Translations under genes and position numbers: made by a program
Shown: positions 1-8,410 of the stretch, in pieces
How the letters are laid out: every line of letters starts with the position of its first letter
How positions within the stretch are numbered: position 1 is the first letter of the stretch
The notes under the pieces: generated by a model
What the model was told of the DNA's origin: nothing
What the model saw: only the letters and a program-made list of their open reading frames with translations
Database searches by the model: none
Source: Variovorax gracilis
GTDB taxonomy: Bacteria; Pseudomonadota; Gammaproteobacteria; Burkholderiales; Burkholderiaceae_C
Direction: 5' to 3'
Assembly (NCBI RefSeq): GCF_030317115.1
Contig: NZ_JASZYF010000001.1
Location: 248,001-312,000 of the forward strand
DNA length: 64,000 bases

Positions 1-1397
1 CTGTCGATGTCGTTGCTCCGACCCGCGTGCAACTGCACGACCGCGACGACGCGCTCCCCCCACTTGTCGTCCGGCAGGCCAATCACCGCGCTGTCCTGCA
101 CGTCCGGGTGCTGCATCAGCGCCTGCTCGACCTCGACCGAGTAGACATTGAAACCTCCCGTGATGATCATGTCCTTCGCCCTGTCGACGATGTACAGGAA
201 ACCGTCGGCGTCGAGCCGCCCGATATCGCCGGTGTGATGCCAGCCGTGGCGCCCTGCCGCTTCGGTGGCTGCGGGGTCCTTGTAGTAGCCCATCATCACC
301 AGCGAGCCGCGAATCACGATCTCGCCGGTTTCACCGATCGGCAGCAAGGCGCCGTCGGCATTCATCGTCGCCACCTGCACCAGGGGCCCGGGGCGCCCAG
401 CGGATGCGAGCCGGCCGCGCGCGACCGATCCGTCGGCGTTGAAGTGATCGCGCGGCGGCATCATCGAGATCATCATCGGCGCCTCGGTCTGGCCGAAGAG
501 TTGCGCCATGACGGGGCCGACCTTTTCGAGGGCCTCTTCGAGCCGGGATGCCGAGATGGGCGCCGCACCGTACCAGAAGCACTGCAGCGAATCGAGTCGG
601 GTCGAAGCCAGGCGCTCATGCCGCAGCAGCATGTAGATCAGCGTCGGCGGCAGGAAAGTGTGCGTCACGCGGTGCCGCTCGATCAGCCCGAGGAACTCCC
701 CCAGGTCGGGCGCGGGCATGATCACGACGCGCCCGCCGAGCGCCATCACCGGCAGGCACAGCACGCCGGCCGCGTGCGTCAACGGGGCCAGCGCCAGGTA
801 GGTCGGACGGCCGTCGAACGGGTAGCCCATCAAGGTCAGCGCAGACATCGTCTCGAGGTTCCGGCCCGACAACATGACGCCCTTCGGTTGGCCCGTCGTG
901 CCTCCCGTGCCGGCGATCATCGCGAGGTCATCCGGCGGCTCCACTTCAAGAGCCTCGTCGCTCACCCCGTCGACCCACTGCGCCCACGAGGGCGCATAAG
1001 ACTGGGGCGCGTCGAGGCAGACCAGCGTCTTGAGCTTCGGGCATGCACCGCGAATCTGTTCGACCATCGCCGCGTACTTGCTGTGGAAGATCAGGCAGGC
1101 GCAGTCGAACGCGTCGAGCACGAAGCGGTTCTCGTTCGCCTCGTTGCGCGGATTGATGGGGCACCAGACCGCACCCGCACGTGAGATGCCGAACACGCAG
1201 GCGAAGGCGATCGCATCGTTGCTGGCGAGCACCGCGACCTTGTCGCCGGGGCCGATGCCGGACCGCTGCAGCGCGCGCCCCACCCGATGACTGATCCCCT
1301 GGACCTGGGCGTAGGACAGGTCTGCGTCGCCCATCGTGAAGCACGTCGCGCGCTCGCCCAGTTGGGCGCCCTTGTCGAGATAGTCGATCAGGCGCAT
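1..1397 (-). CDS. AMP-dependent acyl-CoA synthetase/ligase (C-terminus cut by window edge)
   Basis: Member of the class I adenylate-forming superfamily, which activates a carboxylic acid with ATP and transfers it to CoA in the cytoplasm. About 465 residues are visible. The ATP/phosphate loop TGGTTGQPKGV lies near residues 164-174, YGAAPIS and QTEAPMM follow, then TGDIGRLDADGF near 388 and the hinge/C-domain segment GGFNVYSVEVE near 412. The final part with the catalytic lysine falls outside the window. The ATG start lies 16 bp after the stop of the upstream reductase gene, so it is the third gene of the SDR-reductase-ligase operon. The acid substrate cannot be read from sequence; the neighbours suggest a catabolic acyl chain or aromatic acid. 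Confidence 0.9.
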   Translation of the reverse strand, partial: MRLIDYLDKGAQLGERATCFTMGDADLSYAQVQGISHRVGRALQRSGIGPGDKVAVLASNDAIAFACVFGISRAGAVWCPINPRNEANENRFVLDAFDCACLIFHSKYAAMVEQIRGACPKLKTLVCLDAPQSYAPSWAQWVDGVSDEALEVEPPDDLAMIAGTGGTTGQPKGVMLSGRNLETMSALTLMGYPFDGRPTYLALAPLTHAAGVLCLPVMALGGRVVIMPAPDLGEFLGLIERHRVTHTFLPPTLIYMLLRHERLASTRLDSLQCFWYGAAPISASRLEEALEKVGPVMAQLFGQTEAPMMISMMPPRDHFNADGSVARGRLASAGRPGPLVQVATMNADGALLPIGETGEIVIRGSLVMMGYYKDPAATEAAGRHGWHHTGDIGRLDADGFLYIVDRAKDMIITGGFNVYSVEVEQALMQHPDVQDSAVIGLPDDKWGERVVAVVQLHAGRSNDID

Positions 1398-1413
1398 GGC
1401 GGCGCGGGCGTGA

Positions 1414-2547
1414 TCAACGCTGCACGGTCAGTACGGGCGCCTGCACCAGGCCGAAGCTGCGCAAGGCACCCAGCAACTCGTGATGCCCGAAGGCCTGGCA
1501 ACCCGACGCGAAGCCCACGCGCCGCGGCGGCTGCTGCAGCAACGAAGCCGCGGCGTAGGCTTGCAGCATGCCGGTCTGCTTGTAGTTGCAGTTGCCGAAG
1601 ATGACGCAGTGCGCGCGAGCCAGCGGCCCCGAGGCGTGCACCGAATCCACCGACTTGTTGATCCGCGGGTTCTCTCGCGGAGGCATGCTGCTCATGACAC
1701 CAGCCGCCGTCTTGGCGAGCGCCGCGTAACGGTCGTCGGCATTCATGCCTTCGGTGGCCTTGACGGCGGCGGCAACGATCTGCGGAACACCGAGCATCAG
1801 CGGCTTGTTGAACACGCCGCCGAGCACCTTGACGTTGGAGACCCGCGGGTCCTTCTTGAACCACACCGGGTGCGAGGTGCCGCCCCATGGCAGCGCCAGC
1901 GCCGCCTCGTGCTGCCCCGGAATCGACAGGCTGTACAGGCCGGCGTCGGGCTGCCACTCGACGTAGCTGTTCTGCTCGAGGTAGTAGGCCTTGGCCATCG
2001 CCGCGTTGACGAGGATTGACTGCGTCGACGCGATCGTCGGGCTGCCGCCCCAGAACACGGCGATGTCGAGCGTGTCGAGGCCAGGCGTCTCCAGGCACAA
2101 CTGCGCGGCAATCTCCCCGGTGGTGTACATCTGGGCGAGGCCTGGCGAAAGCAGCAGCCCGGCCGCGGCGAATCTGGCGCCGTACTCCTCGTCGAGCGTG
2201 ATCAGCCAGTCCTGTTCTCCCGTGGTGTCGGTGTAGTGGCACTGGGCCGCAAGACACGCCTGAACGACCTCAGGGCCGAATTTCGCGAACGGGCCCACCG
2301 TGTTCAACACGACCGAGGAGCCCTTGAAAAGCTCCGTGAGCGCCTCGACCGTGTGGGGCACTTCGACCATCTCATAGCTGGCGGTCTCGATGCCCGGGAC
2401 GTGAGACTTCATCGCGTCTTCGAGCTTTTCCTTGCTGCGGCCTGCCGCGATGAACGGCAGGTTGTATTCGCGCAGGTATTCGCAGATGAGTCGGCCGGTG
2501 TAACCGGACGCGCCATAGACCACCACGGGCTTCTTGCTCTTGCTCAT
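1414..2547 (-). CDS. Saccharopine-dehydrogenase-like NAD(P)-binding reductase
   Basis: 377-residue protein with an N-terminal Rossmann fold: VVVYGASGYTGRL (residues about 8-20) is the GxxGxxG dinucleotide loop typical of the saccharopine dehydrogenase/trans-acting enoyl reductase superfamily. No signal peptide or membrane segment is visible. The rest carries a TVGPFAKFG segment near residues 83-91 and TTGEQDW shortly after, both usual in this superfamily. It sits between an SDR dehydrogenase and an acyl-CoA ligase in one transcription unit, so a role in reducing or oxidising an intermediate of the same acyl substrate is likely. It may belong to the DUF5938 subgroup; the exact reaction is unknown to me. 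Confidence 0.8.
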   Translation of the reverse strand: MSKSKKPVVVYGASGYTGRLICEYLREYNLPFIAAGRSKEKLEDAMKSHVPGIETASYEMVEVPHTVEALTELFKGSSVVLNTVGPFAKFGPEVVQACLAAQCHYTDTTGEQDWLITLDEEYGARFAAAGLLLSPGLAQMYTTGEIAAQLCLETPGLDTLDIAVFWGGSPTIASTQSILVNAAMAKAYYLEQNSYVEWQPDAGLYSLSIPGQHEAALALPWGGTSHPVWFKKDPRVSNVKVLGGVFNKPLMLGVPQIVAAAVKATEGMNADDRYAALAKTAAGVMSSMPPRENPRINKSVDSVHASGPLARAHCVIFGNCNYKQTGMLQAYAAASLLQQPPRRVGFASGCQAFGHHELLGALRSFGLVQAPVLTVQR

Positions 2548-2559
2548 CGTGTCGTCCTT

Positions 2560-3363
2560 TCACATGCCCATGCCGCCGTCTACCGGCAAGCCGGCACCGG
2601 TGATGAAGCGCGCAGCGTCCGAGCAGAGGAACACGACTGCATCGGCCATGTCGCCGACTTCACCCAGGCGCCCGGCGGGGGTCTGCTCGATGATCGAATT
2701 CACCGCCGCATCAGGCGATGCGAAGAGCCCGGCGGCGACCACGTCGCCCGCCAGCTTCATGCCCATCTCGGTGGGCACCAGGCCCGGGTAGATGCAGTTC
2801 ACACGCACCCCGTACCCGAGCTTGCCGGCCTCCATCGCACCGACGCGGGTCAGGCGGTCGACCGCCGACTTGGTGGCCGAGTAGCCGGCGATCGCCGGGA
2901 AGGCAATGGTCGCCGCGACCGAAGAGATATTGACGACCGCGCCCCCTTTGCCCGCGGCACCCCGTGGGCGCATCGCGCGAAACGCGTGTTTCATGCCGAG
3001 GGCCGTGCCGACGATGTTGACGTCGAGCATGCGTCGCAGTTCGCCGGCGTCGATATCGGCCACCAGCGCGGTGATCTCGATGCCGGCGTTGTTGACGAGG
3101 ATGTCGAAGCCGCCCAGCGTGTCAATGGTGGCCTGGACCGCGGCGTCCCAGTCCTCCTCCTTGGTGACGTCGAGTTGAACGAAGCCCACCTTGGCTCCGC
3201 CCGCCGAGAGCTTGCCGGCCGTTTCGCGACCGAGCGATGCGAGGACGTCGCCGATCATCACCGAAGCGCCGGCCGCGGCCAGCGCCTGCGCCATGCCTTC
3301 GCCGAGGCCGCGCGCCCCGCCCGTCACCAGGGCCTTGCGGCCGGACAAGTCGAACTTCTGCAT
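2560..3363 (-). CDS. SDR family NAD(P)-dependent oxidoreductase
   Basis: Classical short-chain dehydrogenase of 267 residues. The cofactor loop TGGARGLGEG lies at about residues 14-23, NNAGIE at about 90-95, the catalytic serine in VVNISSVAA and the catalytic pair in YSATKSAVDR. A conserved Asp in LDVTKEED marks the adenine pocket. It is the first gene of the operon that continues into the reductase and ligase genes. The start ATG is preceded by AGGAGACAAC, a strong ribosome binding site. A sigma70-like promoter and three operator-like repeats lie just upstream. Substrate is probably a hydroxyacyl or alcohol intermediate; this is inference. Confidence 0.9.
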   Translation of the reverse strand: MQKFDLSGRKALVTGGARGLGEGMAQALAAAGASVMIGDVLASLGRETAGKLSAGGAKVGFVQLDVTKEEDWDAAVQATIDTLGGFDILVNNAGIEITALVADIDAGELRRMLDVNIVGTALGMKHAFRAMRPRGAAGKGGAVVNISSVAATIAFPAIAGYSATKSAVDRLTRVGAMEAGKLGYGVRVNCIYPGLVPTEMGMKLAGDVVAAGLFASPDAAVNSIIEQTPAGRLGEVGDMADAVVFLCSDAARFITGAGLPVDGGMGM

Positions 3364-3383
3364 GTTGTCTCCTGCATGTTTTG

Positions 3384-3460
3384 GACGATCGTCAAGGAAC
3401 GCGCAGTGATGCTAGAAGTGGCCTTGACGACTGTCAAGATTTATCAGGACAGTTGTCAAG
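3384..3460. promoter_or_regulatory. Three copies of a palindromic operator-like motif
   Basis: The motif GAC-N4-GTCAAG occurs at 3384-3396, 3426-3438 and 3448-3460. The first copy has a perfect GACGATCGTC core, the second is a perfect CTTGAC-GACT-GTCAAG inverted repeat (3423-3438). Copy starts are 42 and 22 bp apart, close to four and two helical turns, so all would face the same side of the DNA. They lie between the SDR operon and the tetR-like gene. Binding by that TetR protein is inferred. Confidence 0.6.
3402..3438 (-). promoter_or_regulatory. Sigma70-like promoter of the SDR operon
   Basis: On the minus strand TTGACA (3437-3432) is followed after exactly 17 bp by TAGCAT (3414-3409), placing the transcription start near 3402, about 38 nt before the SDR start codon. 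The -35 hexamer lies inside one of the operator-like repeats, which fits repression by the divergent TetR protein. Confidence 0.6.
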
Positions 3461-3521
3461 ATGCACGGGTTTGCACTGATGAGTGGGCTCAAACGCCCAC
3501 GGGGCTCTTTACAATCGGCGC

Positions 3522-4241
3522 ATGTCGAAGATGCCCCGCCCCCCCGACGCCAAGTTCGCCGAGCGCCGCGCCGAACTCGGCGAAGCGGCGATGCAGACAC
3601 TGGCCGAACTCGGCTACGCCCGCACCAGCCTGCGCGAGATCGCACAGAACTCCGCCTTCTCTCACGGCGTACTGCACTACTACTTCACCGACAAGCTCGA
3701 CCTGATCCTGTGCAGCGTGCGCCAGTACAAGGCGCGCTGCGTGACCCGCTACGACGAGGTCACCGCCGAAGCGAGTTCATTCGACGAACTGCTGGAGGGG
3801 TTCACCGCCGGGCTGGCGGAGACCGTGCGCAAGGACGCGAACATGCATCGGCTGTGGTACGACCTGCGCGCGCAATCCCTGTTCGAGCCGGCATTCCGGG
3901 CCGATGTCGCCGAGATCGACAAGAGCCTGGAGCGGATGATCTGGCGAGTGCTGACCCGCTTTGCCGAACTCAGCGGCACGCCGGTGCGCGTTCCCAGCGG
4001 TGTCGCCTACGCGATGTTCGACGGCTTGTTCCAGCAATGCCTGATGAAGCACCTGGCGGGTGATCGCCGCGCCGTCGCCACGCTGCGATCGCAGGTGCGG
4101 TTGGTCGTCGGCCAACTGGTCGGGACGGTCGGGACCGTGGCCGGAGCACCGGTGCGTCAGTCCCGGCGCTCGCCGTCGGTGATCCCTGGTGCGACTCGAC
4201 GCGGCGCAGCCGCAAGGCCCGCTGCCAGCGCGTCCCGATAG
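3522..4241 (+). CDS. TetR/AcrR family transcriptional regulator
   Basis: 239 residues with an N-terminal helix-turn-helix: the segment RTSLREIAQNSAFSHGVLHY (about residues 36-55) followed by YFTDKLDLI is the hallmark of TetR repressors. The C-terminal half is the variable ligand-binding part. I chose the ATG beginning MSKMPRPP because TACAAT (3510-3515) lies 6 bp before it, suggesting a leaderless transcript; a GTG or ATG further upstream would add 13 residues with no family match. It is divergent from the SDR-reductase-ligase operon and most likely represses it, with an acyl-CoA or related ligand as inducer. Its last 85 bp overlap the convergent AraC-type gene. Confidence 0.9.
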   Translation: MSKMPRPPDAKFAERRAELGEAAMQTLAELGYARTSLREIAQNSAFSHGVLHYYFTDKLDLILCSVRQYKARCVTRYDEVTAEASSFDELLEGFTAGLAETVRKDANMHRLWYDLRAQSLFEPAFRADVAEIDKSLERMIWRVLTRFAELSGTPVRVPSGVAYAMFDGLFQQCLMKHLAGDRRAVATLRSQVRLVVGQLVGTVGTVAGAPVRQSRRSPSVIPGATRRGAAARPAASASR

Positions 4242-5092
4242 ACCGAGGGTGCACTGCCCGTCGTCGCCTTGAAGAACCGGCTGAAGTAGCCGACATCGTC
4301 GAACCCGAGCCGCTCCGCCACATCCGCCACCGTCAGATCGAAGTGCGCGAGCATGCGCTTGGCTTCCAGCGCGACGCGCGCATGCAGCAGTTCCAACGCA
4401 CTCGTACTGGTGGTCGCGCGGCATACGCGGCTCAGGTGATCCGCCGTCACACCCAGAGCGCGCGCATAGAAGCCCAGCGGTCGATGCTCGGCAAAATGCA
4501 GTTCGACCAACCCGCGATAGCGCTGCACGAGCGTATCGCGTGACGCCCGCAGCCGGCCGCTGCCGCTGATCGCTTCCTGGTGCCGCAGGAACCACAGTGC
4601 CAGCAGGATCACATGCGACTGAAGCGCCTCGGCCCGCCCGGCGCGCTGCGCCATGAACTCCTCGCCCAGCATCGCGAAGCGCTGCGCGCAATCGGCCAGG
4701 CCGGCGCCCAGGGCCGCTTCATCGAGGATCAGCTTCTGCGACAAGCGCTGCTGGATCGCGGGCGAATGCGCCGACAGCGACGCGAGCGCTTCACTCGGCA
4801 CGGTCACTTGCGAGCCTGCGCTGTCGGGCTCGTACACGAAGCTGTGCACCACGCCCGGCGCCACCATGACCGCGGCCGGCGCCTTCAACACATGCCGCTC
4901 GCCATCGAGCATGCCGACCAGCCCGCCCTCGGTCAGCAACTGGAACTGGTGCAGGCCTTCGTGGCGATGTGCCGGAATCGTCCATTGGTGCTGGCTGGCA
5001 CGAACGCGGATCGCCTCGAAGTACAAACTGTCCTCGGGCCCGAAGTGGCGGACTTCGCGGAACGGGACGACAAGAAGCGGCGTGGCGGGCAT
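4157..5092 (-). CDS. AraC family transcriptional regulator
   Basis: 311 residues. The N-terminal half is a cupin-like sensor domain (HRHEGLHQFQLL and the PGVVHSF segment). The C-terminal double helix-turn-helix ends the protein: LTVADVAERLGFDDVGYFSRF followed by KATTGSAPSVYRD is the second HTH with the AraC signature. The layout resembles PobR-type activators of aromatic acid genes. It is divergent from the Bug receptor-TPP enzyme-GlcG operon, separated by 111 bp, and probably activates it in response to that pathway's substrate. Its 3' end overlaps the tail of the convergent TetR gene by 85 bp. Confidence 0.9.
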   Translation of the reverse strand: MPATPLLVVPFREVRHFGPEDSLYFEAIRVRASQHQWTIPAHRHEGLHQFQLLTEGGLVGMLDGERHVLKAPAAVMVAPGVVHSFVYEPDSAGSQVTVPSEALASLSAHSPAIQQRLSQKLILDEAALGAGLADCAQRFAMLGEEFMAQRAGRAEALQSHVILLALWFLRHQEAISGSGRLRASRDTLVQRYRGLVELHFAEHRPLGFYARALGVTADHLSRVCRATTSTSALELLHARVALEAKRMLAHFDLTVADVAERLGFDDVGYFSRFFKATTGSAPSVYRDALAAGLAAAPRRVAPGITDGERRD

Positions 5093-5203
5093 GGCGGTTC
5101 GATCGGGATGCCGGAAATCTACATGGCCCGGGCCTCTTCGTCCATGGCACGGACGCGGGGGACTGCCTAAGCTTCACCCACTACAAAACACCGGAGACAA
5201 ACC

Positions 5204-6193
5204 ATGTGGAATCGTCGTGAGGTGCTGCTGCGCAGCGCCGGGCTTTCGGCTCTTGCGACACTCGGCCTGCCGCGACTGGCGCTGGCCCAGCTCAACGGCA
5301 ATGCAGCCATCGTGTCGGGCTTCCCGGCGGGCGGCATGGGCGACAACGTCGCGCGGCCGGTGGCCGAAAAGCTGCGCGGGCACTACGCGACCAGCCTGAC
5401 GGTGGAAAGCCGCACCGGTGCGGGTGGCCGCATCGCGGTGGAGTACGTCAAGCGCGCCGCGCCGGACGGGCTGACCATCCTGCAGATCCCCAGTTCGCCG
5501 ATGGTGCTGTACCCCCACACCTACAAGAAGCTCAACTACGACCCGCTGGTCGACTTCATTCCCGTGACCTCCACCGTCACCTATGCCTTCTCGTTCACGG
5601 CCGGCCCCGGCTTGCCGGCCGAGATCAAGACCGTTGCCGACTATGTGAAGTGGGCCAGGGCCAATCCCAAGCAGGCCACCTTCGGCGTGCCGGCGGCGGG
5701 TTCGGCGCTGCACTTCGCCGGGATGATGTTGCAGAAGGCTGCGGACATCGAGATGACCAGCGTGGCCTATCGCGGCGGCGCGCCACTGCTCAACGACGTG
5801 ATGGGCGGCCAGGTGCCGGTGAGCTTCAACGTGGTGGGCGAGGTGATGCCGCATATCCGCTCGGGCAAGCTGCGCTCGCTCGGCGTGACCAGTGCACAGC
5901 GCTCGCCCTTCCTGCCCGAAGTGCCGACGCTCGTCGAGCAGGGCTACAAGGACATCGCGGTGCAGGAATGGCTGGGCTGGTTCCTGCCGGCAAAGACGCC
6001 CGAGGCCACCGTGCAGCGCCTCAACACGCTGGTACGCGAGGCCTTGCAGGCGCCTGATTTCATCGCCGCCCTGGCCACCTACGGGCTGGAGCCGGTGCAC
6101 CAGTCGCCCGAGGAATTCGCACGCCGCGTCAAGGCGGACTACGACCGCTGGGGCCCGATCGTGCGCGCCACCGGTTTCACGGCGGAGGACTGA
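5204..6193 (+). CDS. Bug family tripartite tricarboxylate transporter receptor
   Basis: Periplasmic solute receptor of 329 residues of the Bug/TctC family, which binds carboxylates and is greatly expanded in Burkholderiales. The N-terminus MWNRREVLLRSAG has a twin-arginine-like pair and a hydrophobic stretch ending in ALAQ, a likely cleavage site. Family marks are the FPAGGMGDNVARPVAEKL loop, TGAGGRIAVEYV and PDGLTILQ. Start chosen on the CCGGAGACAAACC ribosome binding site. It opens an operon with a TPP enzyme (4-bp gap) and a GlcG-like gene. No membrane TctA/TctB components are present in the window. Confidence 0.93.
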   Translation: MWNRREVLLRSAGLSALATLGLPRLALAQLNGNAAIVSGFPAGGMGDNVARPVAEKLRGHYATSLTVESRTGAGGRIAVEYVKRAAPDGLTILQIPSSPMVLYPHTYKKLNYDPLVDFIPVTSTVTYAFSFTAGPGLPAEIKTVADYVKWARANPKQATFGVPAAGSALHFAGMMLQKAADIEMTSVAYRGGAPLLNDVMGGQVPVSFNVVGEVMPHIRSGKLRSLGVTSAQRSPFLPEVPTLVEQGYKDIAVQEWLGWFLPAKTPEATVQRLNTLVREALQAPDFIAALATYGLEPVHQSPEEFARRVKADYDRWGPIVRATGFTAED

Positions 6194-6197
6194 GCCC

Positions 6198-7928
6198 GTG
6201 CTTCGATTGACTGGCGCCCAGGCCCTGGTGCGCATCCTGGCGATGGAGCAGGTTCCGTTCGCCTTCGGCATCGTCGGCGGCAAGCTCGCCCCACTGATGC
6301 ACGCGTTGTCGCAACAGCAAACGGTGCGCTTCGTCGGCGTGCGCCACGAGGCCACCGGTCCAATGATGGCAGCGGCGGTGCATGCCGGCTCCGGCCGCAT
6401 GGCCGTTGCCATTGGCGAGATGGGGCCGGGCGGGCTCAACCTCGCGTCCGGCATGGGCGTCGCGCTCAACAACAACCTGCCGCTGCTGGCCATCACGACC
6501 AACCAGCACCGCGCCGCGGCCTATCCGCACAGCGGCATGTTCATGGACCTCGACACGCGGGCCGTGCTGGCGCCGCTGACCAAATGGAACGCCGTGGTCC
6601 ACGACCCGAGGCGCATGCCGGAACTGGCACGGCGCGCGTTTCGCGAGGCGCTCTCGGGCCGGCCCGGGCCGGTGCATCTCGACGTGCCCCAGGACGTGCT
6701 GTCTGCCGTGGCCGAATTCGCAGACGACGAGTTCGATCTCACGCCGTCCCGCTACCGCGCCACAGCGCTGCCAAGGCCCTCGGCATCGACGGTCGAAGAC
6801 GCGGCGCAGTTGCTTCGCCAGGCCAAGCGGCCGCTGGTCGTCGCCGGCGGCGGTGTCGTCACCAGCGGCGCGGTGGACCTCGTGCGCGAAATGGCGCGTC
6901 GCCTGGGCGCGCCGGTGGTGCCGACGCAGATGGCGCTCGGCGCGGCGGCGAGCGACGGCCCGCACTTCATCGGCCATGGCGGCCTGATCGCCGGCGACGC
7001 GGTTCGAGCGGCCTTCGACGGCGCCGATGTGGTGCTGAGCATCGGGTGCCGATACTCGTCCTGGATGTGGGACGACCGCGGCCCCTTCGCGCGGCGGCAT
7101 CACCGCACCATCAACATCAACATCGATCCCTCTGCGCTCGGTCAACCCGCTCTGCATGAGGTCGCCATGCAGGCCGACGCCAGGCAGGCGCTGGAAGACC
7201 TGCTCGCCGCGCTGGACGACAAGCCCGCACCCGGCGCGGAAGCCGGATGGCTGGAGCGCGTCCGCGCGGTGCGTGCAGGCTACGAGTCCAGGCTCGCCGA
7301 GATGGCCAGCGAGACGACGGAACCGATGCATCCCGCAGCGCTCGCCAAGGCCATCGCGGATGCCCTCCCCGCCGATGCCCTCGCGGTGTTCGACGGCGGC
7401 CACACCACCTTCTGGAGCAACGACTTCACGCCGGTCAGCGAGGTGCGCACACGGTTGCACGAGCCCGGCATGAGCCACCTTGGCTTCGGCCTGCCCTACG
7501 CCATGGCCCTGCAGTTGCAACACCCTGCGCGGCCAGTGGTCCACATCACGGGCGACGGCTCCTTCGGCTTCACGCTGAACGAACTCGACACGGCAAGACG
7601 GGCCAGGCTGCCGGTGCTCACCATCGTTCACAACAACGCTTCGTGGGGCATCATCCGCGCCGGTCAGAAGTCGCAGCTGGACTTCGAGTTCGCCACCAGC
7701 CTGGAGGGCACGGACTACGCCGCCATCGCACACGGCTTCGGCTGCTTCGGCGAGGCGGTCACACGCGCGGAAGACGTGGCGCCCGCGATGGCCCGCGCGC
7801 TCGCATCGGGGCTGCCGGCGGTGCTGGACTGCCACACGCGTTTCGTACCGCACCCCGCGGGCCCCGCCTTCGGCAGCATGAACCGCTTCGGCTTCGACGC
7901 GTTGACGCGACCGGCGCCCGCAACCTGA
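6198..7928 (+). CDS. Thiamine-diphosphate-dependent enzyme (AHAS/benzoylformate decarboxylase-like)
   Basis: 576-residue three-domain TPP enzyme. The N-terminal pyrimidine-binding domain has the activating glutamate in VRHEATG (Glu51), a central Rossmann-like domain spans about 195-330, and the C-terminal domain shows the Mg/TPP motif TGDGSFGFTLNELDTA from Gly452 with HNNASWGI about 25 residues later. The GTG start gives a 4-bp gap from the Bug gene; an in-frame ATG exists 45 bp downstream. Family members decarboxylate 2-oxo acids or carry out acetolactate-type condensations; the particular substrate is not evident. Likely acts on the compound imported by the adjacent Bug system. Confidence 0.9.
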   Translation: MLRLTGAQALVRILAMEQVPFAFGIVGGKLAPLMHALSQQQTVRFVGVRHEATGPMMAAAVHAGSGRMAVAIGEMGPGGLNLASGMGVALNNNLPLLAITTNQHRAAAYPHSGMFMDLDTRAVLAPLTKWNAVVHDPRRMPELARRAFREALSGRPGPVHLDVPQDVLSAVAEFADDEFDLTPSRYRATALPRPSASTVEDAAQLLRQAKRPLVVAGGGVVTSGAVDLVREMARRLGAPVVPTQMALGAAASDGPHFIGHGGLIAGDAVRAAFDGADVVLSIGCRYSSWMWDDRGPFARRHHRTININIDPSALGQPALHEVAMQADARQALEDLLAALDDKPAPGAEAGWLERVRAVRAGYESRLAEMASETTEPMHPAALAKAIADALPADALAVFDGGHTTFWSNDFTPVSEVRTRLHEPGMSHLGFGLPYAMALQLQHPARPVVHITGDGSFGFTLNELDTARRARLPVLTIVHNNASWGIIRAGQKSQLDFEFATSLEGTDYAAIAHGFGCFGEAVTRAEDVAPAMARALASGLPAVLDCHTRFVPHPAGPAFGSMNRFGFDALTRPAPAT

Positions 7929-7964
7929 CAATCCATTCCCTACTCTTCACACGACCCGCACACC

Positions 7965-8390
7965 ATGACCTCTCTCACACTCGACCAGGCCAACCAGATC
8001 ATCGGCGCCGCCCTTGCCGCATCGAAGCAAGCCGGCTACCAGCCCATGGGGGTGGTGGTGCTCGACGACGCCGGGCATCTCAAGGCCTTCGCGCGCGAAG
8101 ACGGCGCCAGCATGTTCCGTTTCGAAGTGGCGCAGGGCAAGGCCTGGGGCGCAGTCGGCATGGGCGTGTCGAGCCGCACGCTCGGCGAGCGCGCCAAGGG
8201 CAATCCGAACTTCTTCGTGTCGCTGGCGGCCACCTCGGGCGGCCGCTTCCTGCCGCAGACCGGCGCCGTGCTCATCAAGGATGCGCAGGGCGCGGTCCTC
8301 GGCGCGGTCGGCGCCAGTGGCGGCACCGGCGATGAAGACGAGGCCATCTGCATGGCCGGCGTCAAGGCGGCGGGATTCGTGCCCGGCTGA
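7965..8390 (+). CDS. GlcG/HbpS family protein
   Basis: 141 residues covering a single GlcG/HbpS/PduO-type domain (PF03928 type): the segments MGVVVLDDAGHLKAFAREDG near the N-terminus, GKAWGAVGMGVSSRTL in the middle and the terminal GDEDEAICMAGVKAAGF. Homologues bind haem or cobalamin or are encoded in glycolate and other small-acid catabolic operons with no settled function. It follows the TPP enzyme by 36 bp on the same strand. No signal peptide is visible, so a cytoplasmic location is likely. Confidence 0.88.
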   Translation: MTSLTLDQANQIIGAALAASKQAGYQPMGVVVLDDAGHLKAFAREDGASMFRFEVAQGKAWGAVGMGVSSRTLGERAKGNPNFFVSLAATSGGRFLPQTGAVLIKDAQGAVLGAVGASGGTGDEDEAICMAGVKAAGFVPG

Positions 8391-8410
8391 ACGGCGTCGC
8401 AAGGCGGAGA

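Noticed and set aside
27..1184. Plus-strand open frame opposite the acyl-CoA ligase
   Set aside because: The minus strand gives a clean adenylate-forming enzyme through the window edge; the plus frame has no motif.
3423..3438. Rho-independent terminator read from the CTTGAC-GACT-GTCAAG repeat
   Set aside because: Short stem, no T run, and it lies in a divergent promoter region, so an operator is the better reading.
5892..6197. Upstream extension of the TPP enzyme reading frame
   Set aside because: It lies entirely within the Bug gene in another frame; the GTG after the Bug stop begins the conserved enzyme sequence.
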